A stretch of DNA of 64,000 bases, from contig CM070721.1 in NCBI GenBank assembly GCA_036346275.1, positions 55,143,869 to 55,207,868 on the forward strand, given 5' to 3'. A program made the translations under genes and the position numbers. The notes beneath the pieces were generated by a model that was not told the origin of the DNA, searched no databases, and worked only from the letters and a program-made list of their open reading frames with translations. This DNA comes from Otatea glauca. Its lineage: Eukaryota; Streptophyta; Magnoliopsida; Poales; Poaceae. Below are positions 36,728 to 47,500 of this stretch, one piece after another; the first letter of the stretch is position 1, and each line of letters begins with the position of its first letter.

Positions 36728-36930
36728 TCATTTTATGGCGGAATAGCGGTCAAAACAAGGATAATCGTATATTGGTGGCTGACGGGGTACTATGTATGGA
36801 TACCTGAGAGGGCTTGATGGAATATCATCGTCAGGATTTGGAGGACTTCGAGGACGTAAGGTTCGTAGGCTAGGTGGCATGAAATCGTCATCATCATCGT
36901 TATTTGAATGTATCGGTGTTTCGAGCACCG
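36728..36930 (-). pseudogene. C-terminal remnant of the MULE second gene
   Basis: The minus-strand frame encodes an Asp-run followed by a Pro/Arg/Ser-rich tail (NNDDDDDFMPPSLRTLRPRS). It echoes the acidic and Ser/Arg/Pro-rich tail of the second gene upstream, from which it is separated by the LTR-like insertion at about 36931-37780. Confidence 0.45.
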
Positions 36931-37780
36931 GTGAGTGAATTTTTTAGTCAAGGGGCCGCGCGTTCCCTATCCTTGAATGGTTAGACTCAAGAAGCCCAAG
37001 ATGTATACTGGTTCGGGCCGAATGTCCCTACTCCAGTTCGTGTGGTGGTACTATATTGCTTCGGATGCAGATGACTGCACGGTATTACAAGCGAGAGTTA
37101 AGGATTCGAACCCGTGGGAGCAAGAACAGCTTGCCCGTAAGAACCGAGAAAGGGGGTCCCTCTCTCCCTCAGAGGACCCCGCCTCCCTTTATACAGGCGA
37201 TGGGGGCAGGTTACATGGGGAGTTGGGAGAAGAAAGGATGAGGTGTCCTAGGCTAGGAGTCCTGGTCCTTGGTCTTGACGATTTGATCGGCGTCCACTTA
37301 CCCCACGCCGGGCCGGTGGACTCATCGAGTGGCGCAGTTTTCCGTGTCATCGGGAAATAGCTCACCTACCCTCTTGTACGTCCGTTAGATGCTGACGCCT
37401 CAATGCCTGGCTTCGGTGCTGCCTCAGGAGGGAGCGCATCCTTACACTGCGCATAACTGGATGATGAGACTGGAGCTTTGACTTTGGCAACCTCCTCGCT
37501 ACCTTGGGAAGGAGCCACCTGCCCTCGTGCGGTCTTTCTGAGTTGTCGTGTCTGTGGGGCAGGTGGCCAACGGCCCTCGGTGGCCTGGCACTCGGCCTTT
37601 GGCGGAGATCGCCTCAGCTTGGTCGGAGCTTGTGGGGAGTCCGACCTATGGCGGGGGTCGGGCGTCCCCTGGTTGGTTTGGTCGGGGATGAGTGTCCTCC
37701 GTGGCCCAGCGGGGGCCTTTGGCAGAGCCAGGCTTGGGCAGCCCGTTCGTCACTCCGGGCCGCTGGGGGTACCCATGGTA
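36931..37780 (-). mobile_element. LTR-like insertion inside the MULE
   Basis: This GC-rich block of about 850 bp interrupts the tail of the MULE second gene. It contains phrases common in grass gypsy LTRs (GGGCCGAATGTCCCTACTCC) and a minus-strand TATA-like CTGTATAAAGGG (plus 37185-37196). I could not find clean TG...CA ends or a target duplication, so the borders are approximate. Open frames within it are not supported. Confidence 0.4.
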
Positions 37781-38592
37781 TGAGTACTCGTTAGAATGGT
37801 TATGATCTAGCCCTCCTGCAGTGCTGGTCGAACGTCCTCTTGCATTGTTTCTTGAACGGGCTGTTGTAGTAGTGCTTGAACGGCCTGTTGTGGTAGTGCT
37901 TGAACGTTGAGGTCTAGGTGATACGAAATCGTCGTCATCATCGTCGTCATCATTTGCAAGGCCCCCTCCGGTGGTGCTTGAACGTCCTCTTGAACTTGAT
38001 GCTGCAACAGTACTGGGTCGACCTCTACGCCTCAAGTTAGGTCCTCTTCCGCGTCTTCTGCACGAACCAGGCATCACACCCCCACCGAAGAGCATAAACA
38101 TCGCAAAGAATTCTGGGATATCTTTGTTCAGCAAATCTTTATCCTCCGGGAATGAATAACACACAAGACGAGCATACAAATTAGTGAACTTATGGATAAT
38201 GGTAAAAAGATTTGTAGGATGAACAAATAGGAAATAACTAACCTTAGTATGCTCTGCATACTGAGCGGGCAGCATCATTACCCTGTAAAGTCTCATAGAG
38301 AAACCAATAGCAGAAGGGTAGTCGGCTAGTTCGCACACCCTGAAATACTTTGACGTCACCCATGCAAGTGCGCCTTGAGGTCGTCGGAGGTCACAAGGTT
38401 CAGGCCAGAGGTTGTCACGTTATGCCTCGATAATGTCAGACGCCACTCTTGCAATTTGGACACCACTATACTTAGGTTGTCCTCCTTGAACGGATCATCC
38501 TTCCCATTACACATAACCTTCAACGTGTAATGAAGGGCTACACCGCTCATATCGGGTGTCCACGAGAATGCTCTGCTAGAGGATCCAGCCAT
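37646..38592 (-). pseudogene. Second gene of the MULE, function unknown
   Basis: A TATA box (TATAAAAGG, plus 38629-38637) lies 37 bp before the ATG at 38592. The protein starts MAGSSSRAFSWTPDMSG and continues in one frame to LKAHLHG, where a one-base loss (TGA at 38356) shifts it into the frame that continues as VTSKYFRVCELADYPSA. A donor AAG|GTTAGT near 38240 and an acceptor before GATAAAGAT near 38140 suggest an intron. The C-terminal part is Arg-rich, then repetitive Ser/Thr with an Asp run. It lies directly downstream of the transposase and on the same strand, as mudrB does relative to mudrA in maize MuDR, but I see no similarity to MURB. Near 37790 it runs into the LTR-like insertion. 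Confidence 0.5.
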
Positions 38593-38632
38593 TGTGAAGT
38601 CTAAGTGGGAGTTGTGTATGCGGTTTGGCCTT

Positions 38633-40873
38633 TTATAGACTCGACAGGGTGGTGTGTGGACTAAGTGTGGGAGCTGTGCATATCGCTACATCGCGTATTG
38701 TGCACACTTGTTTACGGTAGCCCCTGCAATGGCCATGGACGAACTTCTCCTGTAGACGTACTTCGAACTTCCGCCTAACTCCATCTATGGTGTGCGCAAC
38801 GTGCGACCAAGCCTTCTCTATTTTCCTCTCCATGTATGCATGCATACGTTCGGAGAACTGCTTCCCCTCATCCAGGTGCCTCCTAACATTCATTCCTCTG
38901 TTCACGAAATATCCAACGATTCTGCTCCAGGTCTCCTCCACGATGGCACTGATTGGGAGGGATCGAACCCCCTTCAGAACACCGGTGTAAACCTCTGACA
39001 TGTTGGTCGTCATTATGCTGTACCTTGCGCCGTCCATGTCATGGAGCAGGGACCACTTCTCCATCTCTGGAGCATGAAATTGCACCCACTGTGAGAAGTT
39101 GTTGATCTGGCCCTCTGCTAGCTCCGTTGTGTGCCTGGATGTCTCCTCGTCCAACACTCTCCAAAGTGCCTCAAACTTCCGCCTCTGGTTCTGCAAGCAG
39201 AACCTCTTGAATGTCTTCATGATTTCCTTGCTGCGGAACCGCCTATGCAAGTTCGCTGCAAGATGCCTCATGCACCATCGATTGAAAACATCATTCCACT
39301 GGTACGGTGGCTGTGTACCTCCTTGCATGGTGCTGATGGCAGACATTAACTCAGCATGTCTGTCTGTGATGAGGCACACGTTCGGGCGGTCCTGGACAAC
39401 TGCCTGCTTGACATTTGCTAGAAACCACAACTAGCTCTCCGTGTTCTTGCTTTCGACGATCGCATATGCCACCGGGAGTAGCTGGTCGTTGGCGTCTGCG
39501 GCGACTGCCATCAATATGGTGCCTTTGTACTTGCCAGACAGGAACGCGCCGTCCATGGTCAGCACTGGACGGCAGTACTTGAAGCTGTTAATGGCAGGTC
39601 TGAATGCTCAGAACACACGGTCTAGGACAAAATAGTTTGGACCCTTCGTGGGGTGGGGTTTGTCCATCTTGTTGATGTAGGTCCCCTGATTTGCTTCAGC
39701 AATCTGGTGAAGCATCTGTGGAACAAAGTTGTACGCCTCTTCATACGAGCCGTACATCATCTCTATGACTTTCTTCTTCGCTCGCCACACTTTGCCGTAG
39801 CTTACAGGATATCCCACCATGTTAACCACGTCAGCCATCAGTAGCTTCGGTGAAACAGTCACGTCCGTCGTGACCAAGTGAGAAATCATGTTGGCCACAT
39901 ATAAGGACGTTATATTTCTGTGCTTCTGCAGTGGCTCAGCAAGCACACAGGTGTGATCCGTTCGGACCGTTATCCTGAAGCTCAAACTGGTGCCCTTGAA
40001 TTTCTGCGCACGGATCTTGCCGGGACACTCAGAATCCAGGCACTTCACAACGTACGTATCCGGGTTGGACCTATACACCTGGTACGTGTGGCTGATGTTC
40101 ACCGCATATCTCGCAATTGCCTGCTGGGCGGCACTCTTCGTAGGGAAGCGTTATCCTACCAGTAGAGTGTCCTGATCGAACGCCCAACCATGGCTTCCTT
40201 CATCCGGATACATGAGGGAAGACATCGCCAGACCATCGAGCCGTGAAGACACGTACTCCACATCAGTGGACACAAAGCCACCGACGGGAGCTGCATCGTC
40301 ATCTCCACTGCTATCTGTGCTAACGTCATCATCATCGGATGTTGCTATGCCCTCTAGGGATTCCAGGTGCTCGTGGTAGTCAATGCGAGTGGACCACCAT
40401 TGCCCAATGTCTTGGTTCGGCTGAAATTCATCCACAACAGCGTCTTCCCGGATGCCCTTAGAGGATGCTTCGACGGCGGCGCCACCACCACCACCACGAG
40501 GACTTGAGGTTTCTCCTTTGTCCAGGAAGCGCACATACACCATCGAGCGATGGTGTATGTGCGTCAGAGGGTTCATCACAATTTGCATATATTTCCTCCA
40601 CTGTGCGCTTCCCGCGATCTTGCATAGCGTCCACAAATAGCCCGTCGAACCTCCCACAGCTCTAGCATGTACGGTCTCGATGACAAGCTTCTTTCGAGAG
40701 GTCTGCTCGTCAAAAGCGCTCTGCACGCATCTCCGGAGCTCGGCCAGGTCCATCTCCATCAGACCCGAAGCTCGGATCACCTTTCGTACATAGTTCGAAA
40801 GGTCCACCCCACATGTACCTTCTCGAACAACACCGTCGCCATAAAACACGAACAAATCTAGGATATCTGCCAT
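38633..40873 (-). pseudogene. MuDR-type MULE transposase (three internal stops)
   Basis: One frame of 747 codons runs from the ATG at 40873 to 38633 with in-frame stops at 40151-40153, 39608-39610 and 39431-39433 and no frameshift. The N-terminal part (FVFYGDGVVREGTCGVDLS) is the PB1-like region of plant MULE proteins, followed by acidic Ser/Asp stretches. A MuDR zinc-binding segment (CLDSECPGKIRAQKFKG with a later DHTC) comes next. The MULE core has VLTMDGAFLSGKYKG (first Asp, about 39552), LITDRHAEL (second Asp, about 39364) and CMRHLAANLHRRF. The usual C-terminal SWIM zinc finger is not recognisable. Two of the stops replace Trp expected in the family (TGG to TGA and TGG to TAG). Confidence 0.88.
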
Positions 40874-40889
40874 ATAGTACCTACCATAA

Positions 40890-42740
40890 TAAATGAAGCA
40901 CGCACATTAAATTACCGTAACGTTATTAAAATTATGCATGCATCATGGTATTATTATCATTCTACGTACTACTGATTATGTTATATCATACAGGTACTAC
41001 AATTATATTACTAGTTTTTAATTCATGTACTAGTCATTTCACGAATAATGTCTTTTGAAGTCATACTAGTCATTTCACGAATATTGTCCTTTCAAGTCGT
41101 ACTAGTCATTTCACGAATATTGTCCTTTCAAGTCGTACTATTTGCAGTACCATCACCCCAATTATTACTAATACTTACGCCTTCTATTATCAATTCATGC
41201 ACTACTCTTTATAGTGTTGCTGCCATTTCATGCACGACTTGTTGTACTAATATTATCATTTTATGTCTACATCATGTACTAATATCGTCAATTGATGTGC
41301 TACTAACTGTACTAACATTGTATTAATTAAACAAATATTATCTTAATATTTGTATAACATTGTTAGAGTTACGCACACATTGTATTATTGCTATCTTTTT
41401 ACATACTATTAATTATGTCACATCATACTAGTACTACACTAATATTACAATATTCATATTAAGGTATGTACCGTTATTTCATGTATTGCTAATTTTTTTT
41501 TATTGTCATTACATATATTAATAATGTTATTTCATCTGCTATTAATTGCATTAAAATAAAGCTAAGTACACACCATTATTTACAGATTCTATCCTCATTT
41601 CACGAACTAGTCAAAAAATCAACATGGTCATTTCACATACTACTACTTGCAATAATATTACAATAATTATACCTGATGTTGCGTACCACTCATTACACTA
41701 GTACTGTCATTTCATGTAATACTAGTTACACAATTACTTTCCTTTCATATACTGTTGGTTGTACTAATGTCATGGTTTTATGTAACGTTTTTTCTACTAA
41801 TATTGTACTGATTAACTAATATTACAAAAATACTATACTACTATTCCTGAAGATTTCATGTACGGGTACTTATTCTAACATTATCATTGCATATAATAAT
41901 ACCTATTTCTCACTGTGCCAGGTCTCTAGAGTCTAGAGTCTAATTTATATACTACAAATTGCACTACAATCACATGAAGTGCACACCATTATTTATGCCT
42001 TACCGTAACACTAAGTACAGCTAGTTGCATCTGTAATCAGTACTGACCAAGAAAATTTGTGACAATATTTTTTGTGCTACTACTGAAAAAGTAATTGTGC
42101 ACCATTATTTATTGCTAACGCCATCAATTCATGTACTACTCATTTTACGAATATAGTCCTTCCATGTCGTACTATTACTATAACATTATTAAACTTACGC
42201 ATACATCATAGTACATCTATAATTTTACATACTATTAATTATGTCATATTAGGTATCATTTTACATACTATTAATTATGTCATATCATACGTGTACTAAG
42301 ACCATTATTTCATCTACAATTATTTGCACTAAAATTACGCTACGTACACACCATTTTTACGCATTCTATCCTCATTTTAGGAACTACTCAGCAAATCAAC
42401 ATGGTCATTTCACATACTACTACTTGCATTAATATTACACCAATTATACCTCATGCTATGTACTACTCATTACATTACTACTATCATTTCATTTAAACAA
42501 TTACTACAATTCATGTACTGCTCGTTGTATTGATGCCGTGCTTTTATGTAACGCTCCTTGCACTAATATTCTACTAATTACACTTATATCACAAAAATAA
42601 TATACTAATACTTCGAAGATTCATAACTAACCTTCACTTATATCACAAGAATAATATACTAATACTTCTGAAGATTCATAACTAACTTTCACGAAGATGT
42701 ACCGAAGATCACTAAAGCTCGAGCAATGTACCAAAAAACC
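40890..42740. repeat. Degenerate short-unit repeat field upstream of the MULE transposase
   Basis: About 1.8 kb is made of variations on phrases such as CATTTCATGTACTACT, TTGCACTAATATTACA and TACTAGTCATTTCACGAAT. Some units are near-identical in tandem: a 33-bp unit occurs three times at 41030-41130, and a 57-bp unit twice at about 42585-42695. No open frame fits. It lies between the putative promoter (about 42990) and the transposase ATG (40873), so it could be a 5'-UTR intron. Confidence 0.6.
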
Positions 42741-43354
42741 TTCCTAAAAAATACCTGCAAAATACGAATCCCGAATTAAATAATTGAAAATATTTTAACT
42801 TTGTGAAAAATTCAACAAACTATGAACACTGACTAAATTCCTCTGGAGTTCCGATTTCAAATTTTATGTTCCCACGAATTTTTCGCCTCTCTGTTTTTCT
42901 CTCATCTCTCCTCTTTGCTCTCTCGGTTTTCTCAGCTCTCTCAATGCTTCCCGAACTCTCTTGCTCACTGCCTGATGCGAGTCTTCATTTATAGCGAGGG
43001 AATGAGCTTACGCAGCACAACCAAAATTCTGTCAGTGCTTTTGGCGCACGGACAAGACAAATCAATGTCATGCAAAGAAAAATATGCGATGGCGGCCGGG
43101 CGATTTTATGAGCCAACACGTGTTAGCATGAGCGGGCCGATCCACAACAAACAACGTGTGTCTTTGTCTCGTGAGAAAAAGTTTCACAAGATTATCGAGA
43201 AATGACCCGACGTTCGCGAGCTCCATCACTTTCAGAAGAAAAAGCATGCGGCGCCACGATGCATCTTGCTTCCAGCGCCTACCAGCGCCAGATGCTATGG
43301 CGTCAGCGCTCCGCCGCTTCAATGCTTCCTCAGCGCCGCATGCCTCTTGGGCGA

Positions 43355-43541
43355 TGGCGGACCCAGGATATAAATTTAGGGGGTGTTAAATAGGCCTCCA
43401 AGTTTCAATCTTTTGACCGGCTTCCATGACGACAGTGTAGTGGCGCCCCACGTTGGATAGGGGGTGATAGGGGGTACCTATGGTGTGATCGGAGGTAAGA
43501 GATGCTTTAACCCCCTTGAGCCCCGCTCGGTCCACCCCTGT
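43355..43541 (+). mobile_element. Short MITE in the right arm of the MULE
   Basis: GGCGGACCCAGG at the left end pairs with CGGTCCACCCCTG at the right end as imperfect inverted termini. Removing this block restores the continuity of the MULE right arm relative to its left arm. Related termini occur at 30191, 31342 and 44217. Confidence 0.5.
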
Positions 43542-43700
43542 CTTGGAGTGTCTCCCAGAAGCTACATGCCGCATCCAGCTCTTCCTGCCCACGAAATTAT
43601 GTTGTCAGATAGCCAAAAACGAATTCTTTCGCCACAGTGCCTAAATCCGTAAAAACGTGATTCAAGAGAGCTAGAAAACAAAAAAAATTCACGAGCTACG

Positions 43701-44554
43701 GCCTACGGCCAGTTCCTTCCCCTTCCTTCGCTTGTGTTCTTCCCGTCCATGTTGGCAGCAGCCGCTTCACGTCCAAAGACGATACCCTTCTTCTGGACAT
43801 CGCTTCGCCCTCCCAAGTCCCCAAAACTAGCTACCGAGACGTTCTCCGCCTCCTCTTCGTTCCCACCGTTCGCGTCCCCATTCTCCGGCGGCCGGCGCGG
43901 TGAGCTCTTCTCCTCCCCTTCCTACGTTTTCACCGTTCTCCAGATCTCCCCCCTCCCCCTTCTCCGGCGGCCGGCCCGATGAGCTCTTCTCCTCCCCTTC
44001 CTTCGTTTCCACCGTTTTCCAGATCTCCCCCTCCCCCTTCTCCGACGGCCTGCGCTGTGAGCTCCAGCCGGAAATCTCCCGACAACATCCTCGTGGGGGA
44101 TCATCCAAATCTTTCTTTCTACTCCAATCCGTGCAGTTTGTTGCGTTCTGGAGTACTAATAGCAGTTTATTTTCCAAAATTTTGGGGGTTCAACTGAACC
44201 CCCATGCCCCACGTTAGGTCCGCCCCTGGTTTCGTAACTGTCTGTCATTTTGCATGTCGGGACAGCGCACAGTATAAATGAAATGCAGAAGTTTATTTTA
44301 CTTGTTAGAGATATAGTAGTTTGGTGTTGTTTTTCGATTTACCGTGTGCTATGAGTTCCACAATAAGTTCATGTTATAGTTTGATGATATTAATCATAAA
44401 ATAATAATAATAATAATAGGTTGATGACGAATCTCCAGGTGGGCTGTATCATCGGTGATTAATCACACCTTAAGATGATCACCTTTATGGATCATTCTTT
44501 ATAGATGCGGTGGTGGAAATTTGTTTAATTGGGGAGAGTTACCGGTCTGGCAAG
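43701..44554. other. Upstream region of RGP1
   Basis: 43720-44060 is C/T- and GC-rich with two to three tandem copies of a roughly 78-bp unit (GAGCTCTTCTCCTCCCCTTCC at about 43901 and 43980). It could be the first untranslated exon of RGP1. A transposon-like end (GGTCCGCCCCTGG) is at 44217-44229. An acceptor-like TTTATAG precedes 44503, so the start codon exon probably begins there. Minus- and plus-strand frames here are Arg/Ser/Pro-rich and unsupported. Confidence 0.4.
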
Positions 44555-47500
44555 ATGTCACTGAAACTTCCACTTCCGCAAGGGATCTCCTTTTTTAAGA
44601 GTGTTGGGTGGTTCGAGGACAAGAAGCTCAATTCAGCTGCCAAGCAGCAGTTGTCCCCAACATTGAAGCTCCAGGCAGATAAGGAGGTGTACAGACCTGG
44701 TGATTTGGTCACTGCAATTATAGAAATCTGTGCCCATGCTAGTTTGAAGGCTGATGCGGGACCAACAGTGTCAGTTGAAGATGCCCCCTCGCTCTTGGTG
44801 GATGGGATCTCATTCGAGATTAAAGGGATCGAGAAGTTGGATAGCCAATGGTTCTCTGTACCAAAGCCCTTACCAGGGTCTAAGCAAAGGAGAGGTACAC
44901 TCTAGCTATCATGTAGTTGTGAAAAACATTGTTTGGCAGTCTTTTACTTCCATACTGGCATTGATTGCCTCATCCATGATAGTACTTTATATCTGTTGAT
45001 TATCTCTTCATTTATCTATTTGCATTTGCTAGGTTTAGTAGCATGTAGGTTGCTATAGCAATTATTCCTGTCTGTATTCTATTGATTGGATATTAAAACA
45101 TTATATATAGGGTTCCACAGCTTAATTTGTAGCTTTGCTCACTTTGTTTCATGCTTGTGCAATTCTTAATGCATCCCTTTAAGCTGCTGTTGTTTCTTTT
45201 GTTGTGGCATGGAAATAATTGATCAATGTCTATTTTGTTTTCTGTATGGTAATGTTCTTTTATATTGTGATTGAAAACATAGGTGAACATTTGTTTCTGG
45301 ATTGTTCGGCACCCTCACTAATCTCTAAAGTAATAGTTACTTCAGGGCAAACAAAAACATGTAAGTTATCTATCCTTTTGGAGGATTAATTGAGTTTATA
45401 GATTTTTTTTTGCGCAAAATGTAGAATTTAACTATCTGTACTATATTAAGAATTTTAACTCAGCTGAAAAATCCTCTGCACTCTGCAGACATTGTACGTG
45501 TGGAGCTCCCGAAAATTTTACCACCGTCATATAGGGGCATCAGTATTCGCTATATTTATTATGTTAGGAGTACATTGTTTGGAAGATCGATTGTATTGGG
45601 TGATGGAGATCAAAGTAATGGCCCTGTAAATAGCGCAGTTCAATTGGTGAGTTGTATGCTTGTTTATCTACTTCCAATTCAGGCATAAAATTGTAGTTCT
45701 TAAATTCGCATTATCTCTGCTTAAATTTTGGAAGTTTCGATCTGGTCATCCATCATTTCACAGTCAATTTGTATTTCAGTTTGAGTGTCGAGTGACTCGA
45801 GTCTATGAATCATGTTGAAGAACTTGTCGATGACATGCTTGGTAGATATGCTTGTTGGACATCAAGATCGATCTACAATTCTAAATGTTCAAGATAAAGA
45901 AGAAACAATACCTAAAGCATATTGTTTCAATATATTTAATAAGACAGAGAAAACAAAGTACGGATGGAAAAGTACCTCAAAAGTTAAAGGGTAAGTTCTA
46001 TAGGACGGCGATCAGACCTACGATGCTGTATAGAGCGGAATGTTGGGCGACAAAAAGACAATATGTAAGAAGATAAGTGTAGCAGAGATGCGGATGCTAT
46101 AGTGGATCTGTGGTCATACAAGGCGAGATCGAATCCACAATGATGATATACGTGATAGGGTTGGGGTAGCACCAATTGAAGAAAAGCTTGTCCAACATCA
46201 TTTGAGATGGTTTGGATATCTCCAACGGAGGTCTCTTGAGGCACCGGTGTATAGTGAAATTTTAAGCCATCTCGAAAACATAAGAAGAGACAGAGGTCGA
46301 CCAAGACTGACGTGGGAAGAAGCAGTTAAAAAAGACTTGAGGAATTAGAATATATCCAACGAGTTGGTGTTGGATAGGAGTGCATGGAAGTTAGTGATTC
46401 ATGTATCGGAACTATGACCTAAGATCGAATGTTTAGGGGTCTTTTGACTTTGATTGGGTTTCATTTCTAGCCTACCCCAACTTGTTTGGGACAAAAGGCT
46501 TGGTTGTTGTTGTTATAGAGAAAATCAAGTATAGGGCATGCAAAACTGCTGGATATTTGTCTACTTTTTTTCTTCTAGAATGATATTTTATTAATAGACA
46601 GTTTTGATTGTTGAAAATATGATTCATAGTCAAGTATGTGCTTGGGGATTTAGGGCATGTGGCCCTGATTTAATATGTGAAAATTGAAATAAGAGTCCAC
46701 ACATAGCTTTTTTTCTGGTGGGATATGGTGGGAGTGGGTGTTTGTATGATTACCTTTTCAGGCCTTAAATGCATAAAACCCAGCTCATTATTGTTCACAT
46801 GTCTTGGCGGTTATGATGAAATGGAGAAGGTAATGTCATTACATGTTAGTATTTGATATCAACTGCAAATAATTAACATCCTTTTTGTATTGTCTACGCT
46901 GAAGACATTGGTGTCAATCACATGCCTCATGCCAGCACCGAGACCTGTTCAATCTTTATTCTTGTTTCTGTTAAGTTTCCTTGCATTGTTTTATTCGATT
47001 GGACAAATCATAGTAATATCCATATGATTTGTAATTATGAACCGTGTTGCTTATTGGAAACTAACACTTGTTGGCCATACTCCTGTCATAATCGAGTGTT
47101 TAGCGTAAGTGGCGGATCCATGTTATATGTTGCGGGTTTTGCAAAAGCAAACATTGTGTATTGTAACTTAAGTAGGAAAAAATTCTAGCACTATAATTTA
47201 GAAGAGTGGACCCCAGAATCCCACAGAAATCAGTGCTCTCCTGTACTGCCCCTAATCGCCGATTAGGCGGCCTCCTAGGCAGGGTAAATATGCTAGGCGG
47301 GAGGGTGTAGCCTAGCGCCTAGGTGCTGTCTAGGGGAACAGGACAAATACATAGTTGTATATTAGTCCTGACAGCTATGAAGATCTGGCTCCGCTAGTGT
47401 TTAGCGTCTAAAATTTAAAATGATGTTTTTTGCATTCATGTGTTTTGCTCTCTTTATATGCAGGCTTCCTTTGTACCTTACTTTTGCATTATATGGGCCA

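Larger units (their letters stand above)
35299..43700 (-). mobile_element. Mutator-like element (MULE) with terminal inverted repeats
   Basis: About 280 bp at 35299-35580 is repeated in inverted form at about 43231-43700. Shared landmarks include GTTTTCTAGCTCTCTTGAAT / ATTCAAGAGAGCTAGAAAAC and AAGAGGCATGC / GCATGCCTCTT. Between them lie a MuDR-type transposase and a second gene, both minus. The right arm is longer because a roughly 190-bp MITE (43355-43541) sits in it. A minus-strand TATA box (TATAAAT, plus 42987-42993) lies just inside the right arm. I could not fix the outer ends or a 9-bp target duplication. 35581-36700 holds no gene apart from the accessory-gene tail. Confidence 0.6.

Noticed and set aside
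37085..37125. Minus-strand GGGTTCGAATCC, like a tRNA B box
   Set aside because: There is no matching A box, anticodon arm or acceptor stem at the right distance. It lies in an LTR-like insertion.
43827..44177. Minus-strand Glu/Gly/Arg-rich frame of 116 residues
   Set aside because: It arises from a roughly 78-bp tandem repeat in a C/T-rich upstream region and lies opposite the RGP1 transcription direction.
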